Of a DNA stretch of 16,549 bases, positions 8,056-14,602 are shown one piece after another. Numbering within the stretch: position 1 is the first letter of the stretch; every line of letters begins with the position of its first letter. The stretch is from Oscillospiraceae bacterium (GTDB lineage Bacteria > Bacillota > Clostridia > Oscillospirales > Ruminococcaceae), in the NCBI GenBank assembly GCA_018110855.1, contig JAGBFZ010000102.1:1-16549 (forward strand). Reading direction: 5' to 3'. Below the pieces are notes generated by a model. The model saw nothing but the letters and a program-made list of their open reading frames with translations. It was not told where the DNA came from and made no database searches. The position numbers and the translations under genes were made by a program.

Positions 8056-8064
8056 ATTATACCA
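8056..8064 (-). promoter_or_regulatory. Extended -10 promoter of the carboxypeptidase operon
   Basis: The minus strand reads TGGTATAAT, a TGn-extended perfect -10, about 50 nt upstream of the chosen start. The -35 region (TTCCAT at 17 nt) is poor, as is usual for extended -10 promoters. Confidence 0.65.
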
Positions 8065-8137
8065 AATCCCCGTGGAAAATGGAAGGGCTTTTTCGGATTT
8101 TTATAATATTTTTTAGCAGGGAAATTTTTAAAACTTC

Positions 8138-8166
8138 TTGACAACCTGCCAAGCCCATGCTATAAT
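8138..8166 (+). promoter_or_regulatory. Full-consensus sigma-A promoter of the rsgA transcript
   Basis: Perfect TTGACA (8138-8143), a 17-nt spacer ending in TGC, and perfect TATAAT (8161-8166). It is the strongest promoter in the window and lies over 300 nt upstream of rsgA. Confidence 0.9.
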
Positions 8167-8199
8167 AAATAAAATTCACATTGAAAGGAGCTGTTTTTG

Positions 8200-8232
8200 A
8201 TGACTGTAAAATATGAGGTGGCAGCTTTTTAA
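8200..8232 (+). CDS. 10-residue leader peptide MTVKYEVAAF
   Basis: A complete ATG-to-TAA frame of ten codons with AAAGGAG 9 nt before the ATG, about 30 nt after the predicted transcription start. Its stop codon lies inside a possible stem of the leader RNA, so ribosome position on it could decide downstream folding. The peptide has no run of one amino acid, so it is not a classical amino-acid starvation leader. A stalling peptide that senses ribosome function is a possible alternative. Confidence 0.55.
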   Translation: MTVKYEVAAF

Positions 8233-8342
8233 AACTGAATATGCGGGCTTTAAAAGATCTGCGGGGAATATCCCCTTTGATTTGTTATGCCCGAAATGAC
8301 CTTTTTGTGAGAATGGATACAATGGCATATGCCTTGATGCTT

Positions 8343-8368
8343 CACACCTGAGGGGTGTGTATTTTTTT
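8343..8368 (+). terminator. Intrinsic terminator inside the rsgA leader
   Basis: CACACC (8343-8348), a 5-nt loop, GGTGTG (8354-8359), then TATTTTTTT (8360-8368). It lies upstream of rsgA and downstream of its only visible promoter, so it should be conditional. Confidence 0.75.
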
Positions 8369-8422
8369 ACCCATTTTCAGAAAAAGAGAGAAATTCTGCC
8401 GCCGTTAAAGGAGTGTTGTGAT

Positions 8423-8524
8423 ATGAAAAAAATTTACGCAGAAAGCATTATAAACATTACTTGTTATTACGGAGGCTTTAAAAATGAACGATCAGACAAT
8501 AGATATGAAGGATTACGGCTATAA
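8423..8524 (+). CDS. Possible 33-residue upstream frame overlapping the rsgA start
   Basis: AAAGGAG lies 9 nt before an ATG that opens a 33-codon frame (beginning MKKIYAESIINITCYYGG). It runs across the rsgA ribosome binding site and ends 41 nt inside rsgA in another frame. The strong site argues for translation, and it could couple to or compete with rsgA initiation. No similarity to a known protein is recognised. It may be only a regulatory upstream frame. Confidence 0.35.
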   Translation: MKKIYAESIINITCYYGGFKNERSDNRYEGLRL

Positions 8525-9554
8525 GGGCGGAGCGCTTTCGGACGAAGGGCATATTCCCGCAAGAATAACAGCCGTACACCGAGACCGATTTGAAGCAGTC
8601 TGCGAGCATGGCATCATCAGCGCAAGAACAAAAACGGGCGCATACAGGGACTATTCCGAGGATTACCCCACAGCGGGAGATTTTGTCGAGCTGGAATATA
8701 ACCCCATCGGAGACAGTCTTATAACCGCAACCATGCCGAGACGCTCCTTTTTCTCAAGGAGAGACCCCACCCCCGGACGTGGAGAGCAGGCAGTTGCCGC
8801 AAATTTCGATTATGTATTCATTATGCAATCACTGAATCACGATCTGAATCCCAAGCGGCTGGAAAGATATCTGACCCTTTCGTGGCAGTCCGGAGCAATA
8901 CCTGTTATTCTGCTCACAAAGGCGGATATATCGGATAATTACGAAGCCGCTGCCGCAGAGCTTTCACGGGCTGCGGCAGGTGCTGAGATAATCCCCATAA
9001 GCTCAAAAACGGGCTTCGGGCTTGACAGGGTGAGAGAATATGTGAGCAATGGCAGGACAGTGGTTTTCGCAGGCTCTTCGGGTGTTGGAAAATCCACCCT
9101 TGTGAATGCCCTTGCGGGAGAAGAGATAATGAATGTAAACGGCATAAGAGAAAACGACTCCAAGGGTCATCACACCACCACCCATCGTCAGCTCATACGC
9201 CTTGAAAACGGCGGAATGATTATCGACACCCCGGGCATGAGAGAGCTGGGAATGTGGGACATTTCAAAGGGTATCGGCGAAACCTTTGAGGACGTGGAAG
9301 GCTATACACGGATGTGCCGCTTTTCCGACTGCCGCCATGAGTCGGAGCCGGGCTGTGCGGTCAGAGCGGCAATAGAGCGGGGCGAGCTTTCTGAAGGAAG
9401 ATGGGAAAGCTACAAGCAGCTCAAAGCCGAAGCTGAGATACCCGACAGGGAGGAATTACTGCGGCGCAAGCGGCAATGGTCGAAGGACGTGGCATTATGC
9501 AACAAAAACCGCCGAAAGCAGTCAAAGCGTTTCGGCGGCAAGGACAATTATTAA
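8484..9554 (+). CDS. rsgA: Small ribosomal subunit biogenesis GTPase RsgA
   Basis: 356 residues with the circularly permuted GTPase order unique to this family. An N-terminal OB-fold (about 23-90) is followed by G4 TKAD (145-148), G5 SSK (173-175), G1 G197-S-S-G-V-G-K-S-T205, switch I KGHHTTT (227-233) and G3 DTPG (248-251). The C-terminal zinc finger uses C278, C283, H285 and C291, and a basic tail follows. RsgA (YjeQ/CpgA) binds the 30S subunit late in assembly and hydrolyses GTP when stimulated by it. GGAGG lies 8 nt before the ATG. The gene sits behind an unusually long leader with a terminator and is followed after 20 nt by a small protein gene. Identification is very sure. Confidence 0.97.
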   Translation: MNDQTIDMKDYGYKGGALSDEGHIPARITAVHRDRFEAVCEHGIISARTKTGAYRDYSEDYPTAGDFVELEYNPIGDSLITATMPRRSFFSRRDPTPGRGEQAVAANFDYVFIMQSLNHDLNPKRLERYLTLSWQSGAIPVILLTKADISDNYEAAAAELSRAAAGAEIIPISSKTGFGLDRVREYVSNGRTVVFAGSSGVGKSTLVNALAGEEIMNVNGIRENDSKGHHTTTHRQLIRLENGGMIIDTPGMRELGMWDISKGIGETFEDVEGYTRMCRFSDCRHESEPGCAVRAAIERGELSEGRWESYKQLKAEAEIPDREELLRRKRQWSKDVALCNKNRRKQSKRFGGKDNY

Positions 9555-9574
9555 AACTTGAAAGGGAGATATAA

Positions 9575-9787
9575 ATGGGACTGTTCAGTAAGCCAAAAGC
9601 AAAGGTCATGCCCATACCCGAGGGCTTTTCCCCCGAGGATATAAGGGTTGAAGCAAGCGTATGCACAGGGGAAAGGACGATCGGCTTTTACAGTCCCGAG
9701 GACAGGCGGCTGCATTTTGCGGAGCTTGTCCGCTCCCCCGAGGATATTGACACATTTTACGAAAAATACGGAATAAAAAAGGAATGA
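9575..9787 (+). CDS. 70-residue small protein with three SPED motifs
   Basis: Preceded by AAAGGGAG 6 nt before the ATG and lying 20 nt after rsgA, so probably co-transcribed. The protein has a basic N-terminus (MGLFSKPKAK), no signal peptide or membrane segment, and one cysteine. The tetrapeptide SPED occurs three times (residues 19-22, 40-43, 54-57), each followed by a charged or hydrophobic stretch. I do not recognise the family. Its position suggests a link to rsgA, but no function can be assigned. No clear terminator follows before the convergent gene at 9845. Confidence 0.75.
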   Translation: MGLFSKPKAKVMPIPEGFSPEDIRVEASVCTGERTIGFYSPEDRRLHFAELVRSPEDIDTFYEKYGIKKE

Positions 9788-9844
9788 CAGTAGGAATTTT
9801 TATGGACAGCAAACAGAGATATTCCTTTAATGGAGACAAGACCC

Positions 9845-11056
9845 TTATCTGTTATTTGCGATCATTCCCGCATAGAAATCGCACAGCTCGGCGGCTGTTT
9901 CGGCGGCTGTGCTTTCAACGCTCAGCATTATCCCCTTGCCTGTGCGCAGGGGGCGTATGGTGACTCTGCCGTTTTCTCCGTCGCTGATAACTCCGCTTTG
10001 CTCCATTCCCGGAACGCAGAGCCTTTTTAACAGCTCAGAGGGGCGGTCTGCGGGGATATATCTGCTTATATCCGCAAACTCGGGAAGTCCTCTGAGGGCT
10101 TCCTTTAAGTTTTTCTCCTCTGAACCTAAGATATCGAGAACGGTTATCATCAGAGCGATACCGTCATTCATAAAAAGCTGCTCGGAGGCAGCTTGCCTTG
10201 CGGCAAGGCAGCCTTCCGAGGGGCTTTTTTCATTTATACATACTGCTCCCCCGCAGCTTAAAATGCGCCTGCCGTAAAGTCCCGCAAGCCTTTCAAGGGC
10301 TCTCGGCGCTCTGCCGCATACCGCAGCGTCATGCCCTCTTTCAAAAAGCCTGCGGCAGCAGAGCATGATGAGCCTGTCTCTGAAAACATATCCCGTTTCT
10401 TCGGAATAGGCGGATATCCGTTTTCCGTCTGCGCTTATGCGGAAGGCAATTCGCTCGCCGCTGCGGTTTCCTTTTCCTTCGAGGATATTTCCGCACACTC
10501 TCATCACCGAGGGAGAGGAGCTGTAAACATCAGCATATACTCTTGTTATCTCAGAGCCGAGCATTGCTCTCATAGCAGCCGAATACAGCTCCTCTGCGCC
10601 GTCAAAGCAGCGGATATCTCCGAAATGGCTGTAAGGAAGCTCCTTTTTGCCATATAGCTCCCTTTCCATACTTTCCTCAAAGCTGCGGTAAAGGGGCAGT
10701 CCGTCCCCTGCAAAGAATCCGAGAGATGCGGTTATCTCAGTATGGACATGACAGCCTGCGGCGCAGCCCAGTGCCTTTGCCGCATATGCTGCCGCAGGAG
10801 CGCAGCATTCTCCTGCGAATATGCACCTTGCTCCTGCGGAAGCCGCTCCCGCCGCAAAGGCATATGCAAGGGCATCTGCACCCGTTCCCGAGCCGTGAGC
10901 GGCAAATATGGCTCCCTCGCCTCTTTCCTCCGCCGCCCTTGCACAGGCTGCTCCTGCGGCAGCAGCGTCATACGGAGTGATATTTCCCGAAGCAGAAGAC
11001 ACAAGACGGCTTTCCTCTTCAAAATGGAGACGTTCACGATTTTCGTTCATGCTCAT
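9845..11056 (-). CDS. Phosphohexomutase-like protein with degenerate active-site loops
   Basis: 403 residues, shorter than usual for phosphoglucomutase/phosphomannomutase proteins (about 450-580). The order of landmarks follows that family but most are altered. The serine loop reads ITAS (108-111) with Ser111 kept but HNP lost, followed by DG-LPLY where NG-xxxY is usual. The metal loop DGDGDR reads SADGKR (208-213), losing two of three Asp. The sugar loop GExSGH is not recognisable, although the following NDGIALMITVLDILG (297-311) matches the DGI helix. The phosphate loop RPSGTEP reads RPLRTGK (368-374). Many Ala and Cys occur in the first 100 residues. Sugar-phosphate mutase activity is unlikely; a binding or regulatory role is inference. 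Start: the ATG at 11054-11056, with AAAGGG 6 nt upstream; a second ATG two codons in is equally well placed. It is divergent from nadB. Confidence 0.6.
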   Translation of the reverse strand: MSMNENRERLHFEEESRLVSSASGNITPYDAAAAGAACARAAEERGEGAIFAAHGSGTGADALAYAFAAGAASAGARCIFAGECCAPAAAYAAKALGCAAGCHVHTEITASLGFFAGDGLPLYRSFEESMERELYGKKELPYSHFGDIRCFDGAEELYSAAMRAMLGSEITRVYADVYSSSPSVMRVCGNILEGKGNRSGERIAFRISADGKRISAYSEETGYVFRDRLIMLCCRRLFERGHDAAVCGRAPRALERLAGLYGRRILSCGGAVCINEKSPSEGCLAARQAASEQLFMNDGIALMITVLDILGSEEKNLKEALRGLPEFADISRYIPADRPSELLKRLCVPGMEQSGVISDGENGRVTIRPLRTGKGIMLSVESTAAETAAELCDFYAGMIANNR

Positions 11057-11178
11057 TACCTTCCCTTTCAGACAATATGTAAACGCTTATTAAGTATGAT
11101 TGACCGATTTGGAAAATAAATTCAGCATTATGCATATTTCACCGCCCTGTGCAGTCAAAATAAACGTATAATTTGCAA

Positions 11179-11207
11179 TTGAAAAAAAGGGAAAAATGTG
11201 GTATAAT
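11179..11207 (+). promoter_or_regulatory. Sigma-A promoter of nadB
   Basis: TTGAAA (11179-11184), a 17-nt spacer ending in TGG, and TATAAT (11202-11207), about 50 nt upstream of nadB. Confidence 0.8.
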
Positions 11208-11257
11208 TTCTGTGAATACATAAGTTGCGGGAATAGCCGCAGAAAGAAGTTATTTTT

Positions 11258-12709
11258 ATGGAAAAGCATTATGACGTCATTATCGCAGGCACGGGGGTGG
11301 GCGGTCTTTACACCGCTCTGTGCCTGCCCGAAAGCATGAATATACTTGTTATCAGCAAGAGAGAGCTTGAGCTGTGCAATTCGGCTCTGGCGCAGGGAGG
11401 AGTTGCCGCTGTTTACAAGCCTGTTGACGACGACACCACCACTCTTCACACCAACGACACTCTTATTGCGGGCGGCTTCAAGAACAATCCCGACTCGGTA
11501 AAGGTGCTTGTTACCGAAGCTGCACAGGAGATACAGCATATCCTTGACATCGGCGTGGACTTCGACAGGGACGAAAACGGCGAGCTTGACAGGACTCTTG
11601 AGGGAGGTCACAGCCGCAGGAGAATTTTCCACCACAAGGATTCAACGGGTGCGGAGGTCACTGCCAAGATAAGAGCGGCTGTGCTTAAAAATCCAAATAT
11701 TACCGTTCTTGACAATGCTCTTCTCTGCCGAATGAAAAAGATCGGCGGAGGCTTTGCCGCAGATATCCTGAAGGATGATATCCACACCACCGTTACCGCT
11801 CCCTTTGCCGTTATGGCAACGGGCGGCATAGGCAGAGTATATGACTACACCACCAACTCCGCCATTGCAACGGGCGACGGCATTGCCATGGCATATGAAA
11901 TGGGTGCGGAGATACGAAATCTCTCCCTTATCCAGTTCCACCCCACCGCTTACAACAACAAGGAATCAAGGGAATGCTTCCTTATTTCCGAATCCGTAAG
12001 AGGAGAGGGCGCATATCTTCTAAACTGCGATAAAGAGCGTTTCATGCATAATTATGACGACCGCCTTGAGCTTGCACCGAGAGATGTGGTGTCACGCTCC
12101 ATAATCCTCGAGAGCCGCAGAACGGGAAGCGACGAATTTTATCTGGATATCCGCTACAAGGGTAAGGAATATCTCAGCGACAGATTCCCCATGATATATG
12201 AATTCTTGAAAACTCAGGGTATCGACATGGGCGAGGATCTTATCCCCATTTTCCCCTGTCAGCACTATCTTATGGGCGGCATAAACGTTAATACTTCCGC
12301 AAGGTCGGATATAAGCGGTCTTTATGCGGTGGGCGAATGTTCACACACAGGCGTTCACGGAAATAACCGACTTGCTTCCAATTCGCTTCTTGAGGCTCTT
12401 GTGTTCGGTCACAGGGCTGCCGATGATATTGCGGGTAAGTTTGCGGCTGACGCTTCCTGCGAGGAATTTGCCTTTGAACAGCCTGAAAATGCTGTTCCCA
12501 TTCCTCACGGTATCAGGACGGAAATTCGTCACATCATGCAGAAATCCTTCTTTGTTATCCCCGACAAGCAGCAGGCGCTTGAGGGCTTTGAGCGTGTATC
12601 AGAGATAAAGAAAATGCTGGAAAACGGCAGCTTTATCATTGACAGAGATTTTGTTGAGGCTCATTCGCTGGCAACGGTTGCTTATCTGGTGCTCAAAGAG
12701 GTTATATAA
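11258..12709 (+). CDS. nadB: L-aspartate oxidase
   Basis: 483 residues of the succinate dehydrogenase/fumarate reductase flavoprotein family. It has the FAD dinucleotide fold G11-x-G-x-G-G16, NSALAQGG (41-48), EGGHSRRRI (115-123), ATGGIGRVY (187-195), QFHPTAY (226-232), PRDVVSR (274-280, Arg275) and HGNNRLASNSLLEAL (367-381, Arg371). The EGGHSRRR and NNRLASNSLLE blocks are typical of NadB rather than SdhA/FrdA. It oxidises aspartate to iminoaspartate, the first step of de novo NAD synthesis; NadA and NadC are not in this window. The C-terminal helical region is shorter than in E. coli NadB (540 residues), ending soon after the first helices. The ribosome binding site (AGAAAGAAG) is weak. The gene is monocistronic between a promoter and a terminator. 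Confidence 0.95.
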   Translation: MEKHYDVIIAGTGVGGLYTALCLPESMNILVISKRELELCNSALAQGGVAAVYKPVDDDTTTLHTNDTLIAGGFKNNPDSVKVLVTEAAQEIQHILDIGVDFDRDENGELDRTLEGGHSRRRIFHHKDSTGAEVTAKIRAAVLKNPNITVLDNALLCRMKKIGGGFAADILKDDIHTTVTAPFAVMATGGIGRVYDYTTNSAIATGDGIAMAYEMGAEIRNLSLIQFHPTAYNNKESRECFLISESVRGEGAYLLNCDKERFMHNYDDRLELAPRDVVSRSIILESRRTGSDEFYLDIRYKGKEYLSDRFPMIYEFLKTQGIDMGEDLIPIFPCQHYLMGGINVNTSARSDISGLYAVGECSHTGVHGNNRLASNSLLEALVFGHRAADDIAGKFAADASCEEFAFEQPENAVPIPHGIRTEIRHIMQKSFFVIPDKQQALEGFERVSEIKKMLENGSFIIDRDFVEAHSLATVAYLVLKEVI

Positions 12710-12730
12710 GAGCTTTATTATAATAAAACT

Positions 12731-12769
12731 ACGGGAGTGAATTTCCGATGTGAAATTCACTCCCGTTTT
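12731..12769. terminator. Bidirectional terminator between nadB and the anti-sigma gene
   Basis: A perfect 15-bp stem (12731-12745 with 12752-12766), a 6-nt loop, and TTTT after the plus-strand arm. On the minus strand it is followed by AGTTTTATTA. It sits between convergent stop codons. Confidence 0.9.
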
Positions 12770-12772
12770 GTA

Positions 12773-13843
12773 TTATTTCTTCGGATAAACAGTGCAGCCG
12801 CCGATGGTGAGAGAAGCTATTTCCTCAGCGGCAACAGGATATGTGAGATATCCTCTGTAATAGAGATAATCTCCATTCAGCCCATAGGGTATTGTGGATA
12901 TGATAGAGCTTTGATCAGATACGGTAATGCTCTTATCCGAATAACTGTAGCAGACCGAAGCACCGCTTATTTCGATTTTTTCCCCGTTTTTCATGGTGAC
13001 ATAAGTGGGGAGAGCAGAATTAAGAAGAGCTTCGTTGTTTTCATAAAACAATTTTACACGGGCACTGTTAACGGTATCTATAACGATACTGCACGGATAC
13101 AGTTTCGCATTATAGCCATCCAGAGCCGTTCCCGCCGTTTCAAGCTCCACACCCTCCACATCGGGTATATTCACCGTAAAGCTTGATGAAAACAGAGGGG
13201 TGTCATAAATAAGACTGTCCATTATCAGTCCTTTATAGTCTCCTATTGCAAGATTCAGGCAGGTGAAGTCAAGGGTGATCTCTCCGCTCATTTTATAGCC
13301 GCAGCTTACCGTGTATGCGGCATATAATGTGTCGCTGTCCTCTTTGATATAGCGGACCATTGCGCCGCCCGACGCTCTGCCCTCGGGGGAAAAGCTTTTC
13401 AGTATATCCATCAGCTTAGTATTGGAGTGACCGTATCCGTCAAGCTGCAGCTCGGTATATTTTTCGCTCTCAGGCAGCGGCTGGGGAAAATCAAGACGGA
13501 ACACCGAATATACCGTATAGCTGTCGGCGGCAAAGCCCATGGGTGTGACAGTCAGCCCGTCTATATAGGTATCGAGAGAATGTATCTCCATCTCTCCCGT
13601 CATATTCTCAAAGGGGGAATAATCCCTTTCGCCGCCGAATATCAGCGATAAAACTCCGCTGTTTGCCGCATATACCGTAAAGCCTGTGAGCATTATCACC
13701 GCTGCGGCAATAAGCGGAAATGCAGGGCGAAAGGCTTTTTTTCTGCGGACGGGCGCCTTGTGTGCGGCGGATAGTATGCCGTTTATACGCTCCTCCGGCA
13801 TCTGAATATTGTTCATGGCGTTTTTATAGCTGTTTATGTTCAT
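12773..13843 (-). CDS. Membrane-anchored anti-sigma factor, DUF4179-like
   Basis: 356 residues: a cytoplasmic N-terminus (1-42) with a short helical sigma-binding segment (PEERINGILSAAH), one membrane helix (about 42-60), and a beta-rich extracytoplasmic domain of nearly 300 residues. The layout and position right after an ECF sigma gene fit the DUF4179/RsgI-like anti-sigma proteins of Clostridia. The start codon lies 4 nt after the sigma stop, and its ribosome binding site AAAGGA is in the last sigma codons, so translation should be coupled. The outer domain probably senses an envelope signal; the ligand is unknown. No protease or carbohydrate-binding motif was recognised. Confidence 0.8.
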   Translation of the reverse strand: MNINSYKNAMNNIQMPEERINGILSAAHKAPVRRKKAFRPAFPLIAAAVIMLTGFTVYAANSGVLSLIFGGERDYSPFENMTGEMEIHSLDTYIDGLTVTPMGFAADSYTVYSVFRLDFPQPLPESEKYTELQLDGYGHSNTKLMDILKSFSPEGRASGGAMVRYIKEDSDTLYAAYTVSCGYKMSGEITLDFTCLNLAIGDYKGLIMDSLIYDTPLFSSSFTVNIPDVEGVELETAGTALDGYNAKLYPCSIVIDTVNSARVKLFYENNEALLNSALPTYVTMKNGEKIEISGASVCYSYSDKSITVSDQSSIISTIPYGLNGDYLYYRGYLTYPVAAEEIASLTIGGCTVYPKK

Positions 13844-13847
13844 ATTA

Positions 13848-14330
13848 TCATTCCTTTCCCGTATTTTTGGGGACGGCTATGCGCAATAGCTCCCGTCCTC
13901 GCTGAAGTCTTGTGCGTATGGTAGATTCCTTTATCCCAGTTATTTCGGAAATCTCCCTGACCGAGTATTCCTCGCAGTAAAAAAGATGTATGGGCGTGCG
14001 GTATTTTTCGGGGAGCTTCATTACCTCGGTGAGGGCGGTTTTTTCTTCGCAGAGAAAATCCGCCGTCATTTCCTCGGGGATATCCATATCCGCTCGTCTC
14101 GAAAACCACGGGGTCCGCAGTCGGTTTTTGCATAAATTTGCCGTTACTTTAAGAAGCCATGCCCGTTCCTCCTTCGGGGAATCAAAGGATATCTCTGTTC
14201 GGTACAGCTTTATGAATACCTCCTGCGCTGCGTCCTCCGCCTCGGCATAACATTTCAAATATGCGCAGGCAAGCCGCAGGACGGAATTTATCTGCCGCCG
14301 CATTATTATTTCAAATTCCGAATCGGTCAT
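13848..14330 (-). CDS. ECF-type RNA polymerase sigma factor
   Basis: 160 residues with the two ECF domains only. Region 2 is at about 10-75 (CYAEAEDAAQEVFIKLY, then RAWLLKVTANLCKNRLR) and region 4 at about 105-150 (LPEKYRTPIHLFYCEEYSVREI, then the GIKESTIRTRLQRGRELL helix-turn-helix). The length is typical. AAAGGGAG lies 8 nt before the ATG. It is co-transcribed with the downstream membrane anti-sigma factor, which should hold it inactive until an envelope signal arrives. Its promoter was not clearly found; a 10-bp palindrome is present in the 5' region (14352-14361). The regulon cannot be read from the window. Confidence 0.92.
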   Translation of the reverse strand: MTDSEFEIIMRRQINSVLRLACAYLKCYAEAEDAAQEVFIKLYRTEISFDSPKEERAWLLKVTANLCKNRLRTPWFSRRADMDIPEEMTADFLCEEKTALTEVMKLPEKYRTPIHLFYCEEYSVREISEITGIKESTIRTRLQRGRELLRIAVPKNTGKE

Positions 14331-14351
14331 TTTTTACTCTCCCTTTTGTCT

Positions 14352-14361
14352 GAAACGTTTC
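14352..14361. repeat. 10-bp palindrome GAAACGTTTC upstream of the sigma operon
   Basis: A perfect palindrome with a central CG, the form of LacI-family operator cores, about 20 nt before the sigma start codon. It is short and may be chance. Confidence 0.3.
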
Positions 14362-14429
14362 TGTATATATAACAGCTTTAAAACGGAAAATGTCTCATAT
14401 TTTATATTGGCATATTGCTTAAAAATTGC

Positions 14430-14445
14430 TGCTAATCATTTAGCA
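14430..14445. repeat. Inverted repeat in the sigma/regulator intergenic region
   Basis: TGCTAA, TCAT, TTAGCA: a perfect 6-bp inverted repeat, midway between the divergent sigma factor and regulator genes. It is a candidate operator. A weaker hairpin, TTCAC (14476-14480) with GTGAA (14489-14493) followed by TTTTTT (14495-14500), lies further toward the regulator gene and could be a weak terminator. Confidence 0.35.
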
Positions 14446-14602
14446 AAACGACGGTAAATATGAATTTTTTGTAAATTCACCCAATCGAGTGAAATTTTTT
14501 GCCGTCCTGAATCGTTTATATATCAGAAGCGAAAAACACAGGGTTTTTTCCGAAAGAGAAAGAGACGGAAGCCCCGTTTATAAAAGAACAGGAGGAAAGC
14601 TT

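Larger units (their letters stand above)
8173..8370 (+). promoter_or_regulatory. Structured leader RNA of rsgA, candidate attenuator
   Basis: The roughly 480-nt space between the carboxypeptidase gene and rsgA holds two divergent promoters and this leader. Visible elements in order are a 10-codon peptide with a good ribosome binding site, a possible stem CTTTT (8225-8229) with AAAAG (8252-8256) that covers its stop codon, hairpin GGGGA/TCCCC (8263-8275), stem CGGGC (8244-8248) with GCCCG (8289-8293), and the terminator at 8343-8368. Competing pairings also exist: ATGCC (8287-8291) with GGCAT (8324-8328), and CCCCT (8272-8276) with AGGGG (8351-8355), which would open the terminator. This is the layout of transcription attenuation. 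The ligand or signal is unknown, and I could not match it to a known riboswitch class. Confidence 0.6.

Noticed and set aside
8324..8333. GGCATATGCC palindrome in the rsgA leader as a DNA operator
   Set aside because: It lies far downstream of the promoter in transcribed leader, and its left half better fits an RNA pairing with 8287-8291.
9802..9963. 53-codon frame after the small protein gene with a weak AGGA site
   Set aside because: Most of it lies antisense to the convergent phosphohexomutase-like gene, and the Arg/Leu-rich, Cys-containing product looks like a shadow frame.
10742..11119. 125-codon frame antisense to the phosphohexomutase-like gene
   Set aside because: Cys/Arg/Ser-rich shadow of the alanine-rich N-terminus on the other strand.
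11090..11635. 181-codon frame antisense to nadB
   Set aside because: Fully explained as the reverse shadow of nadB and its promoter region; no domain or ribosome binding site.
12653..12709. nadB as a broken gene because it is shorter than E. coli NadB
   Set aside because: All FAD and substrate motifs are intact, and the missing part is only the end of the C-terminal helical region, whose length varies in the family.
14489..14602. GTG start extending the response regulator by 38 codons
   Set aside because: No ribosome binding site precedes it, the region contains hairpins, and a strong AGGAGG sits in front of the 14603 ATG.
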